Positions 12,828-21,708 of a stretch of 64,000 nucleotides of DNA are shown here, in pieces. The stretch is taken from positions 55,731-119,730 of the forward strand of contig SHBD01000006.1 of NCBI GenBank assembly GCA_004212735.1, written 5' to 3'. How positions within the stretch are numbered: the first letter of the stretch is position 1; each line of letters starts with the position of its first letter. Both the position numbers and the translations under genes were made by a program. The notes beneath the pieces are model-generated. The model saw only the letters and a program-made list of their open reading frames with translations. It was not told where the DNA came from and made no database searches. Source of the stretch: SAR116 cluster bacterium. Lineage in GTDB: Bacteria; Pseudomonadota; Alphaproteobacteria; Puniceispirillales; Puniceispirillaceae.

Positions 12828-13127
12828 TGTGGGACCGGATGCAGGCGCTGGCGTCTCGTTGATCACCTCGTCAACAATGGACACGCTTTCGGTGCCTGCC
12901 CCCGCCATGATGGCAAGGATGATCGAGGTCGCAAAGAAACAGGCGGCAAGAACGGCTGTCACGCGGGTCATCAGATTGGCTGTGCCCCGGGCCGTCATGA
13001 ACCCACCGCCGCCACCGCCGCCGCCGCCGCCAATGCCGAGGCCGCCGCCTTCAGAGCGCTGTAGCAGCACCGAGCCAACGAGGCCAAGGGCGATCAGAAT
13101 GTGAATAGTCAGAACAAGCGTTTCCAT
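12810..13127 (-). CDS. secG: Preprotein translocase subunit SecG
   Basis: 105 residues. Two membrane segments (about 3-22 and 50-72) flank the conserved cytoplasmic loop with LLQRSEGGGLGIGG. Here the loop continues into an uninterrupted run of glycines before FMTARGTANLMTRVTA, longer than in many SecG proteins. It is a component of the SecYEG channel. The last codons and stop form the first unit of an 18-bp tandem array. It is followed by pyrG and preceded by tpiA, a common order. Confidence 0.93.
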   Translation of the reverse strand: METLVLTIHILIALGLVGSVLLQRSEGGGLGIGGGGGGGGGGFMTARGTANLMTRVTAVLAACFFATSIILAIMAGAGTESVSIVDEVINETPAPASGPTVPTDQ

Positions 13128-13272
13128 GAACCACGTCCGTTAGTCAATAATGGGCCGGCCGCATTCAGGGCCCGCAGTCGTCAGATGGCGCTGTTATATG
13201 GCCTCAGCGGCGGTATTTCAAGCAAATTGCGACAGCTTGCAAGCGCACCCAAAAACCAGCTCAGACGGCAGA

Positions 13273-13998
13273 TCAGTCGGCTGCCGCAGCGCAGATGCCA
13301 TCAAAATCAGCTGCAATCAGGCTGGCACCGCCAACAAGGGCACCATCAACATGCGGCACGGCAAAGATTTCCGCTGCATTTCCCGGCTTGACCGACCCGC
13401 CATACAGAATTTTCGTCTGATTAAAACCCGCCTCATCAAGCCAACCCCGGATGCCAAGGTGCATCTCGGCGATCTCAACCGCCGTTGCCACCTTGCCGGT
13501 GCCGATGGCCCAGACCGGCTCATAGGCGATGGTCAGTGCCGTTGTTGGAAGCGTTGATGGAACCGAAATAGCAAGTTGCTCAAGCACGGTCACCCGTGCG
13601 TTGCCTGCCTCGCGTTCAGCCAGTGTCTCACCAACGCAGATCATAACGGACAGGCTTGACGAAAATGCCTGCACAGCCTTGGCGGCAACCAGTTCGCTGG
13701 TCTCACCATGATCAGCGCGGCGCTCTGAATGGCCAAGAAGAACCACCGATGCCCCGCAATCATGCAGCATGCCGGTCGACACATCACCAGTATGCGCACC
13801 CGATGCCGATGGATGACAATCCTGCCCACCCAGCAGGATGCCGGAACCCTCAAGACGCACCCCAACGGGAACAAGATAGGGGTGCGGTGCAAACAGAATG
13901 CGGGTGACTCCCGCAAAGGAGGTGGCACAATAATCGCTGGCCAGCTTTGCCGCCACCGACAGTTCCGGATTCATTTTCCAATTTGCGGCAACGATCAT
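13273..13998 (-). CDS. tpiA: Triosephosphate isomerase
   Basis: 241 residues. Interconverts dihydroxyacetone phosphate and glyceraldehyde 3-phosphate. Catalytic residues are visible: Asn6 and Lys8 in ANWKMN, His90 in LLGHSERR and Glu160 in AYEPVWAIGTG; the phosphate loop YGGSVKPGNA follows. First gene of the leftward run tpiA-secG-pyrG-kdsA-eno, and divergent from the ppiD-like gene. Confidence 0.97.
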   Translation of the reverse strand: MIVAANWKMNPELSVAAKLASDYCATSFAGVTRILFAPHPYLVPVGVRLEGSGILLGGQDCHPSASGAHTGDVSTGMLHDCGASVVLLGHSERRADHGETSELVAAKAVQAFSSSLSVMICVGETLAEREAGNARVTVLEQLAISVPSTLPTTALTIAYEPVWAIGTGKVATAVEIAEMHLGIRGWLDEAGFNQTKILYGGSVKPGNAAEIFAVPHVDGALVGGASLIAADFDGICAAAAD

Positions 13999-14327
13999 TT
14001 ACCCCTCCACCAACCGAGATCTGAACAAGGTCCATAGGCTGACCGTTTGGTCGCTGAAAATCAACAGGGCGCGGCTGGCAAAGCTTGGTTTTTTGCCCAA
14101 TCTGTATCCGATCCCCCCACTATCACTGGCCACTCATCCTGTCTTGGGGGGCCGCTATTGCTGGTTTGGCGCTTTTTTGGCGGTAAGTTTCGCGTTTAAT
14201 GGCCGAAATAAAGTTGCTCGTAAGGGCGCCAACCTATAAAACAGGCTCCTAGTTTGTTGACCCCATGGAGTCTAGCGACCCCACGGAGCCGTGAGAATGA
14301 CGGTTCCGGTTGAAAAAGAGTGATCCA
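13999..14327. promoter_or_regulatory. Divergent intergenic region tpiA / ppiD-like
   Basis: 329 bases without a gene between divergently transcribed tpiA and the PpiD-like gene, so both promoters should lie here. A tentative + strand pair is TTGCTC (14214-14219) and TATAAA (14235-14240), but the spacer is only 15 bases. An imperfect 18-bp direct duplication lies at 14259-14294. I see no RNA gene or strong hairpin. Confidence 0.4.
14259..14294. repeat. Imperfect 18-bp direct duplication before the ppiD-like gene
   Basis: GACCCCATGGAGTCTAGC (14259-14276) is followed directly by GACCCCACGGAGCCGTGA. The first eleven bases differ at one position. It lies in the likely 5' leader of the PpiD-like gene and belongs to the set of short tandem duplications seen across the window. 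Confidence 0.6.
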
Positions 14328-16190
14328 ATGCTTGGTGCAATGCGTGGCGGTGTAAAATCGCCGATAATGAAAGTCTTTCTCCTGTTTCTGGCTGCAGGCT
14401 TTGCCCTATGGGGTGTCGGCGATGTCACGACCGGATTGATCGGCGGTAGCGACAAAGCGATTTCCGCTGGCGAAGAAAGCAAATCACCGGCTGAGGTGGC
14501 CATCCAGTTCGACCGGACGCGGCGCAGTTTCATGCCGAACGCCTCTCTCGGCGAAGCCCTTCAGACAGGTTTGCTGAATGAGGTTGCCGGCGCGCTGGCG
14601 CGCGATGTCGTGTTCCGCGCCGAGGCATCGGACCTTGGCCTGACTGTGACGCGCGAGATGCAGCGCCGCGTTGTGGCGTCCGAGCAGGCGTTTCAGGATG
14701 AATTTGGCGAATTTTCCGAGGGCCGCTTCATGCAGGTGCTTGGCAATGCAGGCTTCAGCGAGGAGGATTATCTCAAACAGGTTGACTCGACCCTGCGTCG
14801 TGAACAATTGCTGTTTGCCATCAGTGCCGGTATAGGCCAGCCCGAGAGCATGGCGCGGACATTGACCGCCTATGAATTGGAGCGCCGCAGCGCCAAGCTG
14901 ATCAGCATTGCCGTTGATCCGTCAAACATCGCTGACCCAGATGAAAGCGTGCTTGGCGAATGGTATGAGAGCGTGAGCGCCAGCTATGATGCGCCGGCGC
15001 TGCGCAGCGCCCGGGTTGGCAGCCTGTCACCAGACATGTTTGCCGCCGAGATGCAGATCAGCGATGCGGATATCGCCGCCGCCTATGACGCGCGCCTTGA
15101 TGAATTCACCACCCCGGAAACACGGGAAATCCGGCAGATGGTTTTTGACGATGCCGCAACGGCGCAGACCGCCTTTGACCGGGTGGAAGCAGGTGAGGCG
15201 TTCGCCGATGTCGCCGCCGACATGCTTGGCTGGACCGCCGATGATGTCGCGCTTGGTACGGTGAGTAAGGCGGATCTTGACGGACCGCTGGGTGAGGCAG
15301 CCTTTGGGCTGGCGCTCAATGAGGTTGTCGGACCTGTTGAATCTGTCTTTGGCCAGCATCTGCTGACCGTCAGCAAGATCAATGAGGGCGGCAATCAATC
15401 GCTGGAGGATGTCAGTGACGCCATCCGCACCACGCTGCGCGAGGAAGCGGCCATTGATCTGATTTATGACAAGGTCAATGAGTTGGAAGATGTGATTGCA
15501 TCCGGCGCAACATTGGATGAGGCGATGGCTGCCGTGGGGGGCCGCGTCGATCGGCTGGTGGATGTGGACCGCAACGGCCTGACCATTGACGGAATAGCTG
15601 TCGAGGGCGATGCCGGGGATCTGGCGCAGGACAGCCTGGTGCTTGAATTGGTCTGGACAGGCGACATTGACGAGTTGAGCGTCATTCAGGAAGGCGCTGA
15701 CGACATGTTTTTCGTGGTCGAGGCTACCGGCGAGACAGCGCCGCGCGAGCGCCCGCTTGACGAGGTGCGCAGCCGCGTGATCAGCGACTGGAAACGCGGT
15801 GAGGCCATCAAGGCAGCGCGCGCCGAGGCAACAGTGCTGACCAATACGCCAGAAAAATTTGACGATGTTGTGCCAACCGATGATTTCAACCGCAATGGCA
15901 TCGGCCTTGACCATGAGGCCGCCCGATTGATCGCGAGGCGCGTCTTTGCAACAGATGTTGGCGAATTTGGCGTGATCGAGACCGGCAATGAGGCGATTGC
16001 CAGCATGACGGTCACTATTGTGCCGGTTGAGGGTGAGACGCTCGACACCACAGCGGAGTTGATTGGCAGCGCCATCACCAACTCGATGCAGCAGGACATA
16101 TTGAACGTGCTGGCACGTGATCTCTCGCAGACGCATGATCTGCAGATCAATCTTGGTCGGGTGCAGCAACTTCTGGCAGGACAGCAGTAA
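14328..16190 (+). CDS. PpiD-like periplasmic peptidyl-prolyl isomerase / chaperone
   Basis: 620 residues from ATG 14328, preceded by AAAGAG at good spacing; an upstream TTG at 14310 is less likely. A short cytoplasmic start and one membrane anchor (SPIMKVFLLFLAAGFALWGVG, about 11-30) precede a SurA-like N-terminal chaperone domain (about 35-200) and a parvulin-type rotamase region (about 230-370). The parvulin part is poorly conserved, so foldase activity may be weak, as in PpiD. It is expected to help outer-membrane proteins leaving the Sec channel. trpE starts five bases after its stop, an order seen in other Alphaproteobacteria. Confidence 0.88.
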   Translation: MLGAMRGGVKSPIMKVFLLFLAAGFALWGVGDVTTGLIGGSDKAISAGEESKSPAEVAIQFDRTRRSFMPNASLGEALQTGLLNEVAGALARDVVFRAEASDLGLTVTREMQRRVVASEQAFQDEFGEFSEGRFMQVLGNAGFSEEDYLKQVDSTLRREQLLFAISAGIGQPESMARTLTAYELERRSAKLISIAVDPSNIADPDESVLGEWYESVSASYDAPALRSARVGSLSPDMFAAEMQISDADIAAAYDARLDEFTTPETREIRQMVFDDAATAQTAFDRVEAGEAFADVAADMLGWTADDVALGTVSKADLDGPLGEAAFGLALNEVVGPVESVFGQHLLTVSKINEGGNQSLEDVSDAIRTTLREEAAIDLIYDKVNELEDVIASGATLDEAMAAVGGRVDRLVDVDRNGLTIDGIAVEGDAGDLAQDSLVLELVWTGDIDELSVIQEGADDMFFVVEATGETAPRERPLDEVRSRVISDWKRGEAIKAARAEATVLTNTPEKFDDVVPTDDFNRNGIGLDHEAARLIARRVFATDVGEFGVIETGNEAIASMTVTIVPVEGETLDTTAELIGSAITNSMQQDILNVLARDLSQTHDLQINLGRVQQLLAGQQ

Positions 16191-16195
16191 GCATC

Positions 16196-17731
16196 ATGAC
16201 AAAAGACATGCGGAGCCATGATCCGGAGGCGGGCCGTGCGGAGTTTGCCGCATTTGCCGCAGGCTTTGCCTCGGGCGCACCGCAGCTTGTTTCACGCGAA
16301 TTGGTGGCAGACACGCAGACGCCTGTCTCCGCCTATCTGAAGCTGGCAGCCGACCAGAAACACAGTTTTCTGCTGGAATCAGTGGAAGGTGGCGAGGTCA
16401 GGGGCCGGTTCTCAGTGATTGGTCTGGCACCCGATCTGATCTGGCGCTGTCATGGTGAAAAAGCGGAGATCAACCGCAACCCCGCCGCTGGCGATGATTT
16501 TGAGACGGTTGATATGCCGCCACTTGCCTCGCTGCGGGCGGTGCTGGCGGAATCTGCGATGCCCGATACTGGCTCGCTGCCACCAATGGCGGCGGGTCTG
16601 TTTGGCTATTTCGGCTATGACATGATCCGGCATATCGAAACGATCCCAAACAACAATCCGGCCTCGCTCGATGCCCCGGATTCGGACCTGCTGCGCCCGT
16701 CATTGATCGCCATCTTTGACCGCCTGAGGGACAGCATCACACTGGTCACGCAAATACGCCCGGCTGAATGGGGCGATGCCGAGAGTGCATGCAAGAGCGC
16801 GTGGGAGACAGCGCAGACGCGCCTCAATGATGCGGTAAGAGCGCTTGATGCGCCGCTGTTGCCAACCGAGGTTGGCCGTATTGACGCCCCGATCCCAACG
16901 CCAACCTCAAATATGAGCCAATCAAATTTTCTGGATATGGTCAGACGCGCCAAGGAATATATCGCGGCTGGTGATATCTTTCAGGTGGTGCTATCGCAGC
17001 GCTTCACCATCCCGTTTGAATTGCCAGCGTTCAATCTGTATCGAAGCCTGCGGCGGTTGAACCCCTCGCCCTTTCTGTTCTTTTTCAAGTTTGATGGGCT
17101 GTCAGTGGTTGGCTCAAGCCCGGAGATTCTCGTTCGCCTGCGCCAGAAGGTCGTGACAATCAGGCCAATCGCCGGCACCCGCAAGCGCGGTGTAACCCCC
17201 GATGAGGATGCGGAAAATGCAGCCAGCCTGATGGCGGATGTGAAGGAACGCGCCGAGCATCTGATGCTGCTTGACCTCGGGCGCAATGATGTCGGGCGCG
17301 TTTCAAAACCCGGGTCCGTGCGGGTCAAATCGAATTACGACGTGGAATATTACAGCCATGTGATGCACATCGCCTCGCAGGTTGAGGGCGAAATCCGCGA
17401 CGATCTTGATGCCATCGATGCAATGATTGCAGGCTTTCCAGCCGGAACTGTCTCCGGCGCACCAAAAATCCGGGCGATGGAAATCATTGACGAGATGGAG
17501 CCGGACAGGCGCGGCATCTATGCAGGTGCCGTTGGCTATATCTCCGTTGCCGGAGAGTTGGACACCTGTATCGCGCTGCGCACCGCCGTTGTCGAAAATG
17601 ACAAAATGCATGTGCAGGCCGGTGCCGGCATTGTCTATGACAGTGACCCACAATCAGAATTTGAAGAAACCCAGAACAAGGCCATGGCGCTGATCCGCGC
17701 CGCTGGCGAGGCGCTGCGCTTTATTCGCTGA
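16196..17731 (+). CDS. trpE: Anthranilate synthase component I
   Basis: 511 residues. Makes anthranilate from chorismate, the first step of tryptophan synthesis. The feedback tryptophan site is marked by FLLESVEGGEVRGRFSVIG; chorismate-binding motifs are AGDIFQVVLSQRF, PSPFLFFF, PIAGTRKRG, LMLLDLGRNDVGRV and AGTVSGAPKIRAMEIIDEM. The glutaminase partner trpG does not follow, so it must be elsewhere. The spacing to the ppiD-like gene (five bases) suggests co-transcription. Confidence 0.96.
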   Translation: MTKDMRSHDPEAGRAEFAAFAAGFASGAPQLVSRELVADTQTPVSAYLKLAADQKHSFLLESVEGGEVRGRFSVIGLAPDLIWRCHGEKAEINRNPAAGDDFETVDMPPLASLRAVLAESAMPDTGSLPPMAAGLFGYFGYDMIRHIETIPNNNPASLDAPDSDLLRPSLIAIFDRLRDSITLVTQIRPAEWGDAESACKSAWETAQTRLNDAVRALDAPLLPTEVGRIDAPIPTPTSNMSQSNFLDMVRRAKEYIAAGDIFQVVLSQRFTIPFELPAFNLYRSLRRLNPSPFLFFFKFDGLSVVGSSPEILVRLRQKVVTIRPIAGTRKRGVTPDEDAENAASLMADVKERAEHLMLLDLGRNDVGRVSKPGSVRVKSNYDVEYYSHVMHIASQVEGEIRDDLDAIDAMIAGFPAGTVSGAPKIRAMEIIDEMEPDRRGIYAGAVGYISVAGELDTCIALRTAVVENDKMHVQAGAGIVYDSDPQSEFEETQNKAMALIRAAGEALRFIR

Positions 17732-17845
17732 CACGGATCAGCCGCGCCGCCGCCTGTTAGATGAAACAAATCAAACATTGATGACATAAGTGGTTACGCG
17801 CCGCATAATTGTGGGTGATGTGAGTTTGATGATTTTGGTTTTGTT

Positions 17846-18976
17846 ATGGCGCGTGTTTTGTACAAATTTCTGGCGGTGCTGGCGGGGATCGGTGGATCGC
17901 TGCACGCCGCACAGGCCGAGTTGAGACTTGATGAATGGACACGCTATGGCTCGCTTGCCGAACAGGGTGGAATCTGTGCCGGTTTTGCCAAAATCATGGA
18001 AATGCAGAATGTGATTGACGGCGATGCCGGCCGGCTGTGGCTGGAACGGCGCAAATATGCCGGTGCCACTGTCCGCGAAGCGAGTTTGATGGAGGGCCTA
18101 CCCGCGGCAACCGATAGCGAGATCAACACGCTGGTTGAAGATTATGCGATGTGGCTGGTGACCAATTTGGTGACCGATGGCGGCGGTACCGGCCTTGACG
18201 AGTCAGCGCATGAACGAACAGGGAAAATGGTTGCCGATCTGTGTGGCACCCTGTTCACTCAGGCAGACGCAGCGATCAACCAGAATCTGCCGGAATTGAT
18301 GGCCTGTCCTCAAAGTGTGACAGCGGCCACGCCCAATGAGAGCTGCACCGCCGGAAAAGAGGCAGCCACTGCTTTGCGCGAACGCATCGCAGCCCTTGAC
18401 CAGAAAACTGCCACGCTGAAAGCGGAAAATGCCACGCTGAAAGCAGAAATGGACAGGCTGAAAGCAGAAGCAACCACGCTGAAAGCAGAGACGGGCAGGC
18501 TGAAAGCAGAGACCGGCAGGCTGCGGACGGATCTGGCCATGCGCGCCCGCCCAGCGGAAGAGGATGAGGGCTTGGTTGATGATGGCTTGGTTGATGATGG
18601 CTTGGTTGATAATAATTTGGCGGAAAACGAAATGGCGGAAAATGACACGGCAGGTGACGACCGGGCGGATGATGGGGTGACGGCAGCACACGCAACAGAT
18701 GGCGAGGTATCCCTGCCCGCATCAAAGCCGGTGGTGATCGCGCAACTGGGGTCCTATCAACGCTATGAGCAGGCGGTTTCCGGTGTCGCGATCCTGCGCG
18801 CCAAAATCACCGGGGCGATCGCAGATATCCGCATTGACATCGCCGAGGCGCGGCTGGTCAATGATATGCCCGTTTTCCGGCTATTGACGCAACCGCTGAC
18901 AAAGGCACATAGCAACAGGGTCTGTGCAGCAATGCGGCAGGCAGGTTTCAGCTGCATGCTGCGGGGGCGGAAGTAA
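17846..18976 (+). CDS. Secreted coiled-coil protein with a SPOR-like C-terminus
   Basis: 376 residues, not a family I can name with certainty. Signal peptide about 1-24 (FLAVLAGIGGSLHAAQA). A helical N-terminal region (25-160) has four cysteines. Then come six heptads built on LKAExxx (about 190-232), an acidic low-complexity stretch with GLVDD repeated three times, and a C-terminal domain (about 295-376) that begins VVIAQLGSYQRYEQA and ends with two cysteines, resembling the SPOR peptidoglycan-binding fold. Likely periplasmic. The heptads and the GLVDD units are also near-exact repeats at DNA level (21 bp and 15 bp), so the middle of the protein grew by tandem duplication. Confidence 0.75.
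   Translation: MARVLYKFLAVLAGIGGSLHAAQAELRLDEWTRYGSLAEQGGICAGFAKIMEMQNVIDGDAGRLWLERRKYAGATVREASLMEGLPAATDSEINTLVEDYAMWLVTNLVTDGGGTGLDESAHERTGKMVADLCGTLFTQADAAINQNLPELMACPQSVTAATPNESCTAGKEAATALRERIAALDQKTATLKAENATLKAEMDRLKAEATTLKAETGRLKAETGRLRTDLAMRARPAEEDEGLVDDGLVDDGLVDNNLAENEMAENDTAGDDRADDGVTAAHATDGEVSLPASKPVVIAQLGSYQRYEQAVSGVAILRAKITGAIADIRIDIAEARLVNDMPVFRLLTQPLTKAHSNRVCAAMRQAGFSCMLRGRK
18569..18613. repeat. 15-bp tandem repeat inside the coiled-coil protein gene
   Basis: GGCTTGGTTGATGAT occurs at 18569-18583 and 18584-18598, with a one-base variant at 18599-18613. It encodes GLVDD/GLVDD/GLVDN. The unit length is a multiple of three, so copy-number change keeps the frame. Confidence 0.85.
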
Positions 18977-18999
18977 ATCTGCTGACTTGCCTCAAACGG

Positions 19000-19101
19000 T
19001 ATCACCCAAAAATTATCACCCGAGAGTTATCACCCAAAAATTATCACCCGAGAGTTATCACCCAAAAATTATCCCCGAAAATTATCCCCGAAAATTATCA
19101 C
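19000..19101. repeat. Array of 14-bp and 13-bp tandem repeats
   Basis: Alternating units TATCACCCAAAAAT and TATCACCCGAGAGT (five in all, 19000-19069) are followed by two 13-bp units TATCCCCGAAAAT (19070-19095) and a partial TATCAC. The alternation gives a 28-bp higher-order repeat. It fills the spacer between the coiled-coil protein gene and a LysE exporter gene. There are no unique spacers, so it is not a CRISPR. Confidence 0.93.
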
Positions 19102-19123
19102 AGCACGGGGCGGTTGATGCTAA

Positions 19124-19138
19124 GATCGCGGCGCGATC
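19124..19138. promoter_or_regulatory. Palindrome upstream of LysE exporter gene
   Basis: GATCGCG-G-CGCGATC, a perfect 7-bp inverted repeat with a single central base, 18 bases before the ATG at 19157. It could be an operator or fold into a hairpin near the ribosome-binding site. No regulator gene is adjacent. Confidence 0.35.
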
Positions 19139-19156
19139 GCGCAGGGACGGAGTTTT

Positions 19157-19753
19157 ATGGACACAACAAGCCTTCTTGCTGTCATCACCTTTGCCATGGT
19201 GACAGCCTTTACCCCCGGGCCGAACAATCTGATGCTGGCGGCATCAGGAGCCAATTTCGGGTTCAGACGCACCCTGCCGCACCTCGCCGGAATCACCATT
19301 GGTTTCATGATTGTATTTCTTGCCGCGGGTGCCGGGCTTGCCAGCCTGTTTGCCGCGCTGCCCCAGCTATATGATCTGCTGAAGGTTCTGAGTGTATTGT
19401 TTCTGATTTATCTTGCATGGCGCATTGGCAGCGCAGGCAGAGCCGAGCGGAGCGAGCGCGACAGACCACTTAGCTTTACGCAGGCGGCGCTGTTTCAGGC
19501 GGTCAATCCAAAAGGCGTATCGGTGATCATCAGCACCGTGTCGGCCTATACGAGTGACGCGGACTCGCTGGCATCGGAAATCAGCATCCTGGTGACGATT
19601 TTTGTTCTGGCAACGATTGGTGCGACCACATCATGGTGCCTGTTCGGCACTGCAATCGCGCGGATTTTCACCACTGAGCGTAAATTACGGCTGTTCAATG
19701 TCGGTATGGCCATTCTGCTGATCCTCAGCCTAATCCCGATCATTTTTGATTAG
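19157..19753 (+). CDS. LysE/RhtB family amino-acid exporter
   Basis: 198 residues, the usual length for this family of inner-membrane exporters with about six membrane segments. The signature AFTPGPNNLMLAASGANFGF (about 16-35) is clear. Family members export basic or neutral amino acids or related metabolites; the substrate cannot be told from sequence. It stands alone after a repeat array. A second, more distant LysE homologue lies at 24943-25578. Confidence 0.9.
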   Translation: MDTTSLLAVITFAMVTAFTPGPNNLMLAASGANFGFRRTLPHLAGITIGFMIVFLAAGAGLASLFAALPQLYDLLKVLSVLFLIYLAWRIGSAGRAERSERDRPLSFTQAALFQAVNPKGVSVIISTVSAYTSDADSLASEISILVTIFVLATIGATTSWCLFGTAIARIFTTERKLRLFNVGMAILLILSLIPIIFD

Positions 19754-19892
19754 CCGTATGCTGGCATCAGATCGTTTTGCAAATCGGCCAATTGTGTTTT
19801 GCTTTCGGCCTGCGGTTCGGTAGGCTGAAGTGCCCTAAAGACAAGTCGAATAACTCTTTGACAAGGTGAATAATGTTGAGGACCGAATCTAA

Positions 19893-19934
19893 ATGAAAGC
19901 CGCAAGTTCGGATATGAAAGCCGCAAGCTGGCCT
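19893..19934. repeat. 21-bp duplication of the start of the acyl-CoA synthetase gene
   Basis: ATGAAAGCCGCAAG begins both 19893-19913 and 19914-19934, so the first seven codons (MKAASSD / MKAASWP) are partly duplicated together with the start codon. This is another tandem duplication at a gene edge. Confidence 0.75.
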
Positions 19935-21695
19935 CCCGGGACACATTATGTCGATGAAGCCAATCTGGCCATTGCCTTTTTCACCGGTGTGACACGGGGC
20001 GGTGATGCCCCGTTGATGTATGAAAAGCGCGCACAGAGTTGGCAGGGCCGCAGTTGGAACGAGGTGGCCAATTCAGTCAGACGGCTGGCGAGCGTTCTGG
20101 TGGATGCAGGTGTCAGTGCCGGTGACAGAGTCATGATATCGGCTGAAAACCGGCCCGAATGGGCGATTGCCGATCTGGCGATCATGGCCATTGGCGCGAT
20201 CGTTGTGCCAGCCTATGTGACCAACACCGAAGATGATCATTATTTTATCATGGATCATTCCGGCGCGTCGGCGGTGATCACCTCCGGCGGTTTGCTTGGC
20301 GCGCGCATCGCACTTGCCGCCAGCCGTGCACCCGGTCTGCACCTGATGATCCTGATGGATGATGACGCCACGGTGCCGCCGATGAAATCAGTCAAAACAC
20401 GCTATTGGAATGAGGCGCTTGGCGCGGCTGAACCGCTGGCCGATCTGGACCAGCGCATCGCCCGGCAAAAGCCAGATGATGTGTGTTGCTTTATCTACAC
20501 CTCGGGGACCGGAGGACGGCCAAAGGGCGTGATGCTGACGCACCGTTCGATTCAGGCGAACATCACTGCCGCGTTGGAATTGCTTGAAGAAGGCAAGGTC
20601 GCCAGCGGCCAGCGCTTTTTGTCGCTCCTGCCATTGTCGCATTCCTATGAGCACACCGCCGGCATGCATTTACCCTTCCAGTCCAATTCCGAGGTCTGGT
20701 TCTGCGAGAGCACAGAGCAGATCGCAGCCAATCTGGTAGAGGTGTCACCAACGTTGATGACCGCCGTTCCACGGCTTTATGAAGTGCTGCATGACCGTAT
20801 CATGCGCGGGGTCAGGACGAAAGGTGGCGTGTCGGAAAAGCTGTTCATGATGGCGGTCAAGCTGGGGCGGAAAAAGCTGGCTGGCCTGCATCTGCTGCCA
20901 CATGAGATGATCATTGACCTCATTTGCGACAAGCTGGTTCGCACCAAGGTTCGCCAACGGCTTGGTGGTGACTTGCGCTACTTCATCTCGGGTGGCGCTG
21001 CTCTCAGCCCGGAGATCGGGACTTTTTTCATGGCGCTTGGGATCAAGCTGTTGCAGGGCTATGGCCAGACCGAGGCATCACCGCTGATTTCGGCAAACAG
21101 ACCGGGCAAAATCAAGATCGAGACAGTCGGGCCGCCGGTTGCCGGGATCGAGGTTAGAATTGCCGATGATGATGAAATATTGGTGCGCGGTGACGCCCTG
21201 ATGAGAGGCTATTGGCGCGATGACGCCAGCACCCGGACGACAATCCGCAATGGCTGGCTCTACACCGGTGATCTTGGGTCCATTGATGAAGATGGTTATC
21301 TGACGATCACCGGCCGGAAAAAGGACATTATCGTCAATTCCGGCGGTGACAATATTGCCCCTGGGCGCGTCGAGGCATTGCTGACCATCGAGCCGGAAAT
21401 CGAACAGGCCATGGTTGATGGTGATCACCGCCCGTGGCTCTCAGCGGTGATTGTTCCCGCCGAGGATATCCGGCGTCTTGCGACCTCGCCCGACACCCTG
21501 CAGACGATAGTCGCAGACGCGGTTGAACGGGCGAATAGCCGCCTGTCACAAATTGAGCGCGTGCGGCGCTTTATCATCGCCGATGAGAGCTTCAATATGG
21601 ATAACGGCCAGATGACAGCGACATTGAAGGTTCGGCGCCATGTGGTCCGCGACATGTATGGTGAGCGTCTGGCGGCGCTCTACCCGAAGAAATAG
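19893..21695 (+). CDS. AMP-dependent acyl-CoA synthetase (long-chain fatty acid-CoA ligase type)
   Basis: 600 residues. Activates a carboxylic acid via an acyl-adenylate to the CoA thioester. Motifs: P-loop FIYTSGTGGRPKGVMLTH, the adenine-binding GYGQTE, LYTGDLG and the C-terminal GRKKDIIVNSGGDNIAP. It resembles long-chain fatty acid ligases (FadD15/FACL type); the exact substrate is unknown. A 21-bp duplication at the 5' end provides two in-frame starts (19893 and 19914); the first has GAGGA about ten bases upstream. The aminotransferase gene follows 13 bases later. Confidence 0.92.
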   Translation: MKAASSDMKAASWPPGTHYVDEANLAIAFFTGVTRGGDAPLMYEKRAQSWQGRSWNEVANSVRRLASVLVDAGVSAGDRVMISAENRPEWAIADLAIMAIGAIVVPAYVTNTEDDHYFIMDHSGASAVITSGGLLGARIALAASRAPGLHLMILMDDDATVPPMKSVKTRYWNEALGAAEPLADLDQRIARQKPDDVCCFIYTSGTGGRPKGVMLTHRSIQANITAALELLEEGKVASGQRFLSLLPLSHSYEHTAGMHLPFQSNSEVWFCESTEQIAANLVEVSPTLMTAVPRLYEVLHDRIMRGVRTKGGVSEKLFMMAVKLGRKKLAGLHLLPHEMIIDLICDKLVRTKVRQRLGGDLRYFISGGAALSPEIGTFFMALGIKLLQGYGQTEASPLISANRPGKIKIETVGPPVAGIEVRIADDDEILVRGDALMRGYWRDDASTRTTIRNGWLYTGDLGSIDEDGYLTITGRKKDIIVNSGGDNIAPGRVEALLTIEPEIEQAMVDGDHRPWLSAVIVPAEDIRRLATSPDTLQTIVADAVERANSRLSQIERVRRFIIADESFNMDNGQMTATLKVRRHVVRDMYGERLAALYPKK

Positions 21696-21708
21696 GCGGA
21701 ACTGGGTC

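Noticed and set aside
12627..13104. Two overlapping + strand frames running through the 18-bp repeats
   Set aside because: They encode only repeat-derived low-complexity sequence and then run antisense to secG.
15027..16169. A 380-codon - strand frame opposite the PpiD-like gene
   Set aside because: The + strand protein has a membrane anchor and family motifs, while the mirror frame has none and no ribosome site.
19000..19101. Possible CRISPR array
   Set aside because: The repeats are 13-14 bp and directly adjacent, with no unique spacers, and no cas genes are in the window. The same reasoning applies to the other tandem arrays.
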